In this document: in pieces, positions 6,544 through 13,336 of the stretch | Numbering within the stretch: the stretch's first letter is position 1 | Layout of the letters: the number at the start of each line of letters is the position of its first letter | DNA from: CAZTGZ01 sp044339595 | GTDB taxonomy: Bacteria; Bacteroidota; Bacteroidia; NS11-12g; UBA9320 | Reading direction: 5' to 3' | Assembly: GCA_044339595.1 (NCBI GenBank) | Contig: JBIIVF010000039.1 | Span: 1 to 18,441, forward strand | DNA: 18,441 bases | Notes under the pieces: model-generated | Database searches by the model: none | The model's input: the letters and a program-made list of their open reading frames with translations, nothing else | What the model was told of the DNA's origin: nothing | Program-made: the position numbers and the translations under genes

Positions 6544-9474
6544 TTATCGCATACCGAGTTCTTGTGCTTTCTGATAATATTGGGCTGCGCCTTGTTTATT
6601 TCCTTGACGTTCAAGTATTTGGCCAATTCTCATATGTGCTTCTCCCATATTTGGATTGTATTGAATAGCAGCGCCATAGTATTTCAAGGCTTCGTTTAAA
6701 TCATTCAAGTTTAAATTGGCTTCACCGATTTTATACATGGTCATCGGATTGGCGCCCCCAAATGACAGGCATTGTTCGTAATCCATCTTTGCCGATCTGA
6801 AATCTCCTTTGCTTAAATACAAATCTCCGCGTCCGTCGTAAGCACTGCTCATATTTTCTTTGTATTTGATGCTTTGATTATAGCAAATCATGGCGCTGTC
6901 GAGGTTGTTGGTATTGCGATAGGCATAACCAAGATAATTCCAGGAATAGTAATTCTCCGGACAAAGTTCGATGCTCTTATAGAAAGGAGCGAAGCACTCA
7001 CTGATGCGGTTCATTTGCAATAGGTTAAGTCCCCATTGGCGATACGCTTCTTCTTCTTTAGGGTCATATTTGGTGTAGGCAATGCAGTGTTTCATCGATG
7101 AATCAAAATTTCTTTCTTTCATCAGATTCTCTGCCATAAACAAATCACGGTTGGTTCGTTTCACCACTGCGGCAATTGGTATTCCACCTGCTTCAATAAC
7201 ATGAATGGTTCCTTTGGGCGGGAAATATCCATTCAACATTTGTTCTTTTGACAGGGTACGGGTAGTCCAAATGGCATAATCCCAGTCATGTTTGTTCCAT
7301 TCGTGATCTCTTGCCCACGCTATTTCAATGCTATCAGTCTGTTTTTGAGCGTAGTAACTCATGCTGTGAGATTCATTGTTGCTGATGATGGTTGTCTTCT
7401 GATGGGTAATCCCCTTTTCATTTTTGAGGAGCCATTCAACGGCAGCACGAGGACTTTGGCACCAATAATCCGTTTCATAGTATCCATAGGCACCTTTTAG
7501 GCCGCCCACAATTTCATTGTAATAGAGATATTGATAGGGATGATTTTTTACCATCCAAATCCCGACATTGGCTACGAGTGCAGTCATCACTGCTGCTACC
7601 CCAACCTTGATCCATTTCATTTTGAACAAGTTGATGAGCATATCCCATCCACCGGCTGCCAGAGCAACGATGGCCGGATAGGCGAAGAGCAAGTGCCTCC
7701 AGCTGCTATACACCGCAGATTTTTTGTAAATGATATACGCAATCGGGAAAAGACAGACGAACAACAATATCCCGATTTTTTTCCAGTCATACTTTTTGAG
7801 CATCAAAGGGATACCTAAAAGAGAAATGGCAAACCCTGCGAGCACGAACAAAGGAATGGTGATTAACATGGATTTCGGAATGTAATACCAGGGGAAATCT
7901 TTCATGTAATATCGCTGTCCTTCGAAGATTTCATAGATATGCACCAAGCTGAATTTTTCGAAGTTCTTTAAGGCGCTAAAGGGATGGCTGAGTGGATCTT
8001 GCAGCGCTGCCGGCCAAAACATAATACCGATGATATAGGCGAAGAAATAAACCAAAATCAAGGGGACTGCAAATGATTTGATGTTGGCGAAATTGAAGGT
8101 AAGTTCTTTTTTATAAACCTTCCACAGAAACAGTAAACCTGCAAACAAACCAAGATAAGCAAATACCAGCAAACCACCAACCCTGATGCTCATGGTGATA
8201 CCCATGGTAACCGCAAGCATAAAAAGAGTTTTAAATCTGAATTGCGGGGCTTCATCTACAAATCTGAGGATATAGAAGACAGCAGATATATAAAACGCCA
8301 GAAAAGGAATGTCTTTTTGATTGTTCATGCTGTGCCCGAAGATGGTGGGGGTGAGCAACATGAAAACCAAGGCAATCAATGCGGTTCGCCATGATCCCAG
8401 TTTACGTGCGACCAAGCCTGTAAAGATCAATCCCCAGATTCCAAACAAGGCAATGATCAGATGTCGGGTTTCATATAAACCTAAGGGCGAAATCGTGTCA
8501 TCTACAAAGGCACTGAGCAGATTTACAAACGGGCCGTAATTGACCAAATGCGGAATCAGGTTTTTGTTCACGCCGCTTTCGCTGTGATCCATGGTGCCCT
8601 CCACATCCAGGCAGCGTTTATCTTCGCCGAATGTTTTGAAATAGGCATACACTTCATTGAAATAGCCCACATCTTCGTGCTCATCCCAAGTGATGGTATA
8701 ATCAAAACTCAAAGCAGGCATCCCGATGGATGCGATCATCAATATGACACCGAAAGCCAGTCGATAGATAGGATTGTTGCCATTGGAAATCTGTTTCCCT
8801 GATCCGGATTTCAATGCACGCACAGGTTCTGAAATAAACCAGTACCAACGATTCGATATTCCACTCCAAAGAATTTTCAAAAAGCTTGGTTTAGGGGCCG
8901 GTTGTCCTTGAAGGTTTAGTCCAAAGTAGCCCACGTGGTAACCATTCAGTTTTAATCGATAGGCAAAATCATGCTTGATATTGGTATTGCAAAGGGCCTT
9001 AATATTTAAAATTTCAGTGGCGGTTTCTACATCTGTAAAGAACAACCCGCTCTCTGTATGTCCGGTTTTGAGGGGTGTAACCAATTTCTGTAGGGCGTGC
9101 ATAATGCGGGTTCCCAAAGGAATCTTCACCTGCTTTTTGCCATCCTGATTGTGATGGGCATCGGCACAATAAATCACTCCGGTTTTGAGGTTGCGCTGTT
9201 GTGAAAAGCTCTGATAACCGGCATTTAACATAGAATCTGCCTGCATATCTGCAAATCCTACATGGGTATATATGCCTTCAGAAATTTGCTGAAGCGCCTC
9301 GGTCGGATCAGATGGGTCGAAGCCCATTACTGATGCGTTTCCTTTTAATTTTTCCTTTATTTCAGGGAGTTTGGCGTTGAAGGATACCACTGATTTGCCT
9401 GAAACCGGAATTAAAAATAGCACCGATTTGCCGGTGACCACAGTGTCAGTTTTTTTTTGAAATTGCTTTGACAT
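6544..9474 (-). CDS. GT-C family membrane glycosyltransferase with C-terminal TPR repeats
   Basis: The frame is open to 9507, but I choose ATG 9474 (976 aa), because a good promoter -7 box lies between the two starts. Residues 1 to about 225 are cytoplasmic and soluble, and may be a degenerate GT2-like domain. Then come about ten or eleven hydrophobic segments, the first near 236-256, followed at once by an acidic loop TWDEHED (about 262-268), as in the first outer loop of GT-C enzymes such as PMT and ArnT. After the last membrane segment and a periplasmic linker, the final 200 or so residues carry about five or six TPR motifs (for example YSWNYLGYAYRNTNNLDSAM, AHMRIGQILERQGNKQGAA). GT-C enzymes move a sugar from a polyprenyl-phosphate donor to a lipid or protein acceptor outside the inner membrane. 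The layout recalls eukaryotic TMTC O-mannosyltransferases. Donor and acceptor are unknown. Confidence 0.75.
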   Translation of the reverse strand: MSKQFQKKTDTVVTGKSVLFLIPVSGKSVVSFNAKLPEIKEKLKGNASVMGFDPSDPTEALQQISEGIYTHVGFADMQADSMLNAGYQSFSQQRNLKTGVIYCADAHHNQDGKKQVKIPLGTRIMHALQKLVTPLKTGHTESGLFFTDVETATEILNIKALCNTNIKHDFAYRLKLNGYHVGYFGLNLQGQPAPKPSFLKILWSGISNRWYWFISEPVRALKSGSGKQISNGNNPIYRLAFGVILMIASIGMPALSFDYTITWDEHEDVGYFNEVYAYFKTFGEDKRCLDVEGTMDHSESGVNKNLIPHLVNYGPFVNLLSAFVDDTISPLGLYETRHLIIALFGIWGLIFTGLVARKLGSWRTALIALVFMLLTPTIFGHSMNNQKDIPFLAFYISAVFYILRFVDEAPQFRFKTLFMLAVTMGITMSIRVGGLLVFAYLGLFAGLLFLWKVYKKELTFNFANIKSFAVPLILVYFFAYIIGIMFWPAALQDPLSHPFSALKNFEKFSLVHIYEIFEGQRYYMKDFPWYYIPKSMLITIPLFVLAGFAISLLGIPLMLKKYDWKKIGILLFVCLFPIAYIIYKKSAVYSSWRHLLFAYPAIVALAAGGWDMLINLFKMKWIKVGVAAVMTALVANVGIWMVKNHPYQYLYYNEIVGGLKGAYGYYETDYWCQSPRAAVEWLLKNEKGITHQKTTIISNNESHSMSYYAQKQTDSIEIAWARDHEWNKHDWDYAIWTTRTLSKEQMLNGYFPPKGTIHVIEAGGIPIAAVVKRTNRDLFMAENLMKERNFDSSMKHCIAYTKYDPKEEEAYRQWGLNLLQMNRISECFAPFYKSIELCPENYYSWNYLGYAYRNTNNLDSAMICYNQSIKYKENMSSAYDGRGDLYLSKGDFRSAKMDYEQCLSFGGANPMTMYKIGEANLNLNDLNEALKYYGAAIQYNPNMGEAHMRIGQILERQGNKQGAAQYYQKAQELGMR

Positions 9475-9494
9475 AGGTTGCTTTGAAACAGGCT

Positions 9495-9525
9495 CAAACC
9501 TACACATGAAAGTGCAAATTCACAA
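9495..9525 (-). promoter_or_regulatory. Promoter for the GT-C/TPR gene; decides its start codon
   Basis: On the minus strand, TTG (9525-9523) and TAGGTTTG (9502-9495) are separated by exactly 20 nt, a good match to the Bacteroidota sigma factor consensus TTG-N(17-23)-TAnnTTTG. Transcription would begin near 9489, downstream of the in-frame ATG at 9507 and about 15 nt before the ATG at 9474. Neither start has a clear Shine-Dalgarno sequence, as is usual in this phylum. Confidence 0.6.
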
Positions 9526-9565
9526 CCCATTGCGCAAAAACATAGCGAATGTCAGAAAAGGAGGC

Positions 9566-10963
9566 TTATTTACCCCACATTGCGTTGGCTGTGGCAGGGA
9601 AAGGAAGGGTGGTTTCAGGTATGTTGAGCTCCATTCGGTTGGCCCATTCTACGCCCTGCATCAAACTGTGATCTTGATTGCTCACCTCGTATTTCCAGGC
9701 TCCAAATCGACCTCTTGAATAAATATCTTTTGCATCCAGCACCGGCAGGATGTCTTTCAAAATAGCGTCTCGATCTACCGATGGCGTCGGATAGCCATAA
9801 TCATACGAAACCATAAAGGTACTGATGATGTCCTCTCTGCTTTCAATCAATTGGTCTTTTAAGAGTGCTTCTATGGTTTCTTCCATGAGCGTTTCCCTAT
9901 TAACCGGTTTATCTGACGATTCGCTAGTTTCAGTCATCAAACTCCAATGCTGGTTGATATCCGGAACATTGTTCGGGCTATAATTGCTAAAAACGGTAAT
10001 CCGGTAATAAGGACTATGCTCCTCCGGGAAATACATCCAACACTTGGTTGCCAATTCCGGCTTGGGTTTGCCTTTGAGACCAAATCCCAGAATATTGGTG
10101 CTGCTGTGCAATAATTTCTCTGCTCTTTGCGCCAGAAGTGCTTGTCCGGGCATCATAGCCGTTAGCTTATCTACCGGCATAGTGCTCAACAAATAATCAA
10201 AGGTGTACTGATCTCCATTTTGAAGGAATACAGTTTTTTGTTCAGCATCTACACTTTTAACGGTTGCATTCATGGTGATATTCTCTAACCCAATCAATTT
10301 TTCGCCCACGTTTTTCCAAATGCCGCCTGTTCCACCGTGTTTTGGAAATTGGAAGGTATTGTTGGGCCCCCAACTGAGGTCGTCTTGTTTAAAAATTACG
10401 TTTTTTGTTGCCCTGGCTAAATCTGTTACGGCTACTCGCTCTCCAATCCAGGCATAACTCATTTTCTCAGGTGGGTATGCCCATACTTTGAAATTGTAGG
10501 GCATCATAAATTCTTCTGCGATGCCTTTTCCAAAGGTGGCATAAATCCATTCTTTGAAATTGGCAGGTTGGCCGCTGTGCGGATGTTTATAGATTTCGAT
10601 GATGCCATTCAGGCATTTCCACATGCTATCTTCAGGCAGATAGCGAATGTTATTTTGAAATGGATAAGGCACAAATCGGTTCTTCATCCAAACCCAGCTC
10701 TCTCTTTGATGATTCAACCAGCCTTCTTCACCAAGTGCTTTCAGCATTAAATCGTCAAAATATTGGTAATGACTAAACTGAACATGTCCTCCGACATCCC
10801 AGGTAAAGCCCTGGTCATCCACAAAACTGGTGGCCAATCCACCCACATAGTTTTCCTTTTCCAGAATATGAAAATCTGTGATACCGAGTTCTTTTAACCG
10901 ATAGGCGGCACCCAATCCGGTTGGACCACTGCCGATGATGAGATATTTTATGTGTTTTTTCAT
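9566..10963 (-). CDS. glf: UDP-galactopyranose mutase, eukaryotic type
   Basis: This 465-aa flavoenzyme would convert UDP-galactopyranose to UDP-galactofuranose in the cytoplasm. It has an N-terminal FAD fold with GSGPTGLG (11-18) and GGHV (58-61, His60 next to the flavin). From memory it lines up closely with the Aspergillus fumigatus enzyme: Arg87, Tyr100/Gln103 (VPYPFQNN), Asn157/Trp161 (PYNFKVWA), Arg176 (GERVA), Tyr311, Arg321 and Tyr328 (YYRITVFSNYSP), Tyr391, Arg419, Tyr425 and Asn429 (GRFGAWKYEVSNQDHS). These match fungal residues R91, Y104/Q107, N163/W167, R182, Y317, R327, Y334, Y419, R447, Y453 and N457, with a constant offset of 28 over the last four. The two substrate-diphosphate arginines (R182, R327 in the fungal enzyme) are therefore present. 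Automatic annotation would probably say amine oxidase or FAD-dependent oxidoreductase. No galactofuranosyltransferase is recognisable nearby. Confidence 0.85.
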   Translation of the reverse strand: MKKHIKYLIIGSGPTGLGAAYRLKELGITDFHILEKENYVGGLATSFVDDQGFTWDVGGHVQFSHYQYFDDLMLKALGEEGWLNHQRESWVWMKNRFVPYPFQNNIRYLPEDSMWKCLNGIIEIYKHPHSGQPANFKEWIYATFGKGIAEEFMMPYNFKVWAYPPEKMSYAWIGERVAVTDLARATKNVIFKQDDLSWGPNNTFQFPKHGGTGGIWKNVGEKLIGLENITMNATVKSVDAEQKTVFLQNGDQYTFDYLLSTMPVDKLTAMMPGQALLAQRAEKLLHSSTNILGFGLKGKPKPELATKCWMYFPEEHSPYYRITVFSNYSPNNVPDINQHWSLMTETSESSDKPVNRETLMEETIEALLKDQLIESREDIISTFMVSYDYGYPTPSVDRDAILKDILPVLDAKDIYSRGRFGAWKYEVSNQDHSLMQGVEWANRMELNIPETTLPFPATANAMWGK

Positions 10964-10973
10964 GAATGAGCCG

Positions 10974-11006
10974 CAAATATAAGAGAAGGCTGCAAGGTCG
11001 GAAAAC
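10974..11006 (-). promoter_or_regulatory. Promoter candidate for the mutase gene
   Basis: The minus strand has TATATTTG (10981-10974), a perfect TAnnTTTG -7 box followed by the common CGG extension, with GTTTTC (11006-11001) about 19 nt upstream as an imperfect -33 element. The box ends only 10 nt before the ATG at 10963, which implies a nearly leaderless mRNA. The 63-bp gap after the DUF5777 gene is otherwise featureless. Confidence 0.45.
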
Positions 11007-11026
11007 GGAATGAAGAAAGTTTTAGA

Positions 11027-11920
11027 TTAGCTTTTAACCGTAAAAACGCGACTTAAGTTAAATCCGAAATGGATGCCCTTTTTAAGCCAATCACCGGTGG
11101 TTTCAGCAATAAATCCTTTCTCTATCTGAGGCGTGCTATTGGTGAATTGAAGTTGAAAAACGTGTCCGCCGGTTTCTATATCGAAGCCAACCGACAAAGA
11201 ATTTTTAAATTCAGGGGAAATCTGGTTGGGCAAAACATAGAAATACTCGGCATTTAGAGAAATCCTGCTGTTTAATTTTTGTCTGCCTCCAAATCCAATG
11301 GCGAATACATCATTTTTTACCGTATTGTTTTTAATCAAATTTCGATGCACAAATGATGGGGTGATCTGCACTGACGTGGTTCCATTCAGTTTTCTGCCAA
11401 CGATTAACTGATGCACATAGCTCAGGCGAGAAGTGAAGTAGTTTTTTCTATTAGGGTCTGCCCATTTGAGGGTATTGATGCTGGTGGAAGCAAAATAACT
11501 CATGGTTACCGGCATGTTCACTTTGCCTTTGCTTTGACGAAGGATTTTGTATTTCAAAAATCCGTCATATGATTTTTCATAAGTACTTCGTCCCACACCT
11601 ACCATCAGGCGATCTGTGAGGCCATATTCAAAACCTAGCCTCATGGTAGCCGCATCTAAACCGAAAAGGTCATACAATCCTTGGTCTATGGCCCCAAAGC
11701 GATGCGAAATTCTGAAATCCAAGACCCCACCTGCAACGTTTTCTACCGAGTGCCCATTGATGACGCGGGTAGTCTTGAAAGTGGCAGTGGTATAATCGAT
11801 GGGTTCTTCTTCCAGGTTTTCAAGAAGATCTTGTGAATAGACAGAATGAGGTAAGAAAGTAAAAAGCATGATGAGCGTTGTGCTCATCATGCTTTTTTGA
11901 ATGACTTTTTTGAATTGCAT
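11027..11920 (-). CDS. DUF5777-like outer-membrane beta-barrel protein
   Basis: The product is a 297-aa predicted outer-membrane barrel. A signal peptide (about residues 1-30, ending SVYSQ) precedes a region that matches what I know of the DUF5777 barrel family: FKTTRVINGHSVENVAGG (48-65), then LDFRISHRFG and a series of amphipathic strands (MRLGFEYGLTDRLMVGVGRS, FLKYKILRQ, SVQITPSFVHRN, FAIGFGGRQKL, SLNAEYFYVLP, HVFQLQFTNS), ending GIHFGFNLSRVFTVKS. The family's molecular function is not established to my knowledge. It is the last of five closely spaced genes and starts 8 nt after the YceI stop codon. Codons 8-20 form a perfect hairpin (separate entry) that may reduce its expression relative to the genes before it. 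A start at Met11 or Met12 is possible but would remove the basic N-region of the signal peptide. Confidence 0.8.
   Translation of the reverse strand: MQFKKVIQKSMMSTTLIMLFTFLPHSVYSQDLLENLEEEPIDYTTATFKTTRVINGHSVENVAGGVLDFRISHRFGAIDQGLYDLFGLDAATMRLGFEYGLTDRLMVGVGRSTYEKSYDGFLKYKILRQSKGKVNMPVTMSYFASTSINTLKWADPNRKNYFTSRLSYVHQLIVGRKLNGTTSVQITPSFVHRNLIKNNTVKNDVFAIGFGGRQKLNSRISLNAEYFYVLPNQISPEFKNSLSVGFDIETGGHVFQLQFTNSTPQIEKGFIAETTGDWLKKGIHFGFNLSRVFTVKS
11861..11897 (-). terminator. Perfect 16-bp hairpin, terminator-like, inside a coding region
   Basis: Positions 11861-11876 (AAAAAGCATGATGAGC) are exactly complementary to 11882-11897, with a 5-base loop. The core GCATGATGAGC is flanked by an A-run on one side and a T-run on the other, as in a bidirectional intrinsic terminator. 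In the direction of transcription it begins 31 nt after the YceI stop codon, but lies in codons 8-20 of the DUF5777 gene and includes three ATG codons. It could partly end the upstream transcript, act as an attenuator, or protect upstream mRNA from 3' decay. The structure is certain; the role is inference. Confidence 0.5.
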
Positions 11921-11928
11921 GGTGCAAA

Positions 11929-12483
11929 TTACATAGGTTTATAGTTCATATCAACGCGAATCTCAACTTGTTCGTTGATTTTATCTTTAACCACGGAAGG
12001 GATGGTAACGTTATAATCGGCAAGTTTTATTTTAAAGGTCGCCTTGCCTTGAACATCGCCGCCCTTTACAATAAAAGTTCCTTCTGTACTGACCTTGTTG
12101 GTTTTGCCTTTAATCGTCAGGTTGCCGGTTACAGTACTTTTGTAGGTGCCATCTTTTTCGAAATTGATCGCTTTGATATTGTCAATGGAACCATCAAAGG
12201 CAGCTTTCGGAAATTTGTCACTTTCTACATAATTCTCATTGAAATGTTCTTGCATCAGTGCTTTTTCAAATTCGAAGGCTTTCATTAAAACAGAAAATTG
12301 CATTTTTCCGGTAGCGGTTTCAAATGCGCTGGTCACTTTATGATTTACCGCTTCTATGTCTTCAATGTTGGTATGACTGAAGAAAGTAATGTTTCCGGTT
12401 TTGGTAAAGAATTTTACCGGTGTTGCGTTTTTAAAGGAGAAAGCTGCCATGGCAACCAAAAGGAGAATAACTGTATTTTTCAT
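11929..12483 (-). CDS. YceI family periplasmic protein
   Basis: The product is a 184-aa periplasmic protein of the YceI lipocalin-like family. The frame runs back to 12537, but the upstream 18 residues overlap the previous gene and carry no signal; from ATG 12483 a clean signal peptide follows (MKNTVILLLVAMAAFSFKNA). Visible family features are FFTKTGNITFFSHTNIEDI, the KMQFSVLMKAFEFEKALMQEHFNENY region, then FPKAAFDGSI, TVTGNLTIKGKTNKV and a final run of alternating strands (ATFKIKLADYNVTIPSV). YceI proteins bind amphiphilic isoprenoid-like molecules in a barrel pocket; the physiological role varies. It starts 10 nt after the OB-fold gene and ends 8 nt before the DUF5777 gene, so it belongs to the five-gene set. 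The ligand is not predictable from sequence. Confidence 0.87.
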   Translation of the reverse strand: MKNTVILLLVAMAAFSFKNATPVKFFTKTGNITFFSHTNIEDIEAVNHKVTSAFETATGKMQFSVLMKAFEFEKALMQEHFNENYVESDKFPKAAFDGSIDNIKAINFEKDGTYKSTVTGNLTIKGKTNKVSTEGTFIVKGGDVQGKATFKIKLADYNVTIPSVVKDKINEQVEIRVDMNYKPM

Positions 12484-12493
12484 CTGTTTAATT

Positions 12494-12949
12494 TTATTTA
12501 TTGTCTGCAACAACCGTGCAATTGGTGAGCACCACATCCGGAGAGGCCAATAAATCTAAGGCAGCATCTCCGGTGAGGCCTTTGCATTGACCTTTGATGG
12601 TGATTTTGTCTCCGGCAATAAGTTTTTGAATCGAGGCTAAATATTCAGGTTTAAATCCACAAGTAACCGTACCTTCCCCATCTGCTGCGAGCAAAACGAT
12701 GTTGGGTTCTGCCGGATTTTCAAAATTTGTTTGAGTCACTGTACCATTGACCAAAATTATTTTTTCAAGAAATTTGGCGTTGGCGGCTTGTTCGTTTAAC
12801 TGATATTCTGCAAAAAGACTGTCAGCAGAAAGAGTGAAATCAGGAGAAGTTTTGGCTACATTCATGTGCGGTTTATTGTACATGTAGTACGCTACTCCAA
12901 CGGCAACCAATATGGCTACTAAAGTAAATATAAGAATTTTTTTAGTCAT
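12494..12949 (-). CDS. Membrane-anchored OB-fold (tRNA_anti-like) protein
   Basis: The product is a 151-aa protein with one N-terminal membrane segment (residues 4-22, ILIFTLVAILVAVGVAYYMY) and a periplasmic part. From about residue 45 it follows the pattern of the tRNA_anti-like OB-fold family: FAEYQLNEQAANAKFLEKIILVNGTV, then GTVTCGFKPEYLASIQKLIAGDKITIKGQCKG, ending VVLTNCTVV. Despite the family name there is no reason to expect tRNA binding outside the cytoplasm. Three Cys residues (in VTCGF, GQCKG and TNCTV) are present. It lies 12 nt after the small cytochrome gene and 10 nt before the YceI gene. The function is unknown; its place suggests a structural or assembly part in the same envelope system. 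Confidence 0.72.
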   Translation of the reverse strand: MTKKILIFTLVAILVAVGVAYYMYNKPHMNVAKTSPDFTLSADSLFAEYQLNEQAANAKFLEKIILVNGTVTQTNFENPAEPNIVLLAADGEGTVTCGFKPEYLASIQKLIAGDKITIKGQCKGLTGDAALDLLASPDVVLTNCTVVADNK

Positions 12950-12961
12950 AGGGTTGTCTTT

Positions 12962-13336
12962 CTAGTTATCCGGTGCGCCGTTTTTAATCCAAATCTCGAT
13001 TTTTCTTAAGTCGCAGTCAGGAATTTTTGCACCACCCTGGGGCATTTTAGATGCTTTTCCATCGTGGTTTACACTAGATAACAATTTACCAGAAGCAATG
13101 GTTGGAGTAAGGGAAGTATAATTATCTAGATTAACACCGCCTGAACTTAATCCGGTATTGTGACAATTGAGGCAATTGTTACGTTCTAAAATCGGTATGA
13201 CGGTAAGTTTATAGGTAACGTTCAATGTGTCGCAGCCAGAACTATTTGGATACAACTCAGACTCTACATCATAATAGCAGGAAGTCATGAACCCAAGTGT
13301 CATCAAAAACAAGGTTGATTGAACTATATTTTTCAT
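12962..13336 (-). CDS. Small haem c lipoprotein (one CxxCH)
   Basis: The product is 124 aa from ATG 13336. That start overlaps the stop of the preceding gene as ATGA (13333-13336), which favours it over an upstream in-frame ATG at 13360 lying within that gene. The N-terminus is a lipoprotein signal with Cys20 (GFMTSC). One haem-attachment motif CLNCH is at 55-59, with a probable axial Met98 in SKMPQGG. The segment from SGCDTLNV to the C-terminus (IWIKNGAPDN) is clearly related to the last 90 residues of the preceding gene (matching SGCDTLNV, NNC-x-x-CH, SGKLL, WI-x-NG), so the two arose by duplication. By family knowledge it would be an electron-carrying c-type cytochrome on the periplasmic side of a membrane. 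Translational coupling with the larger cytochrome is likely. Confidence 0.78.
   Translation of the reverse strand: MKNIVQSTLFLMTLGFMTSCYYDVESELYPNSSGCDTLNVTYKLTVIPILERNNCLNCHNTGLSSGGVNLDNYTSLTPTIASGKLLSSVNHDGKASKMPQGGAKIPDCDLRKIEIWIKNGAPDN

Noticed and set aside
8548..8802. Plus-strand open frame opposite the GT-C gene
   Set aside because: It is antisense to a clear membrane protein and has no independent support.
12484..12537. Longer start for the YceI gene (18 extra residues)
   Set aside because: The extension overlaps the end of the OB-fold gene and would place a non-signal sequence before a clean signal peptide.
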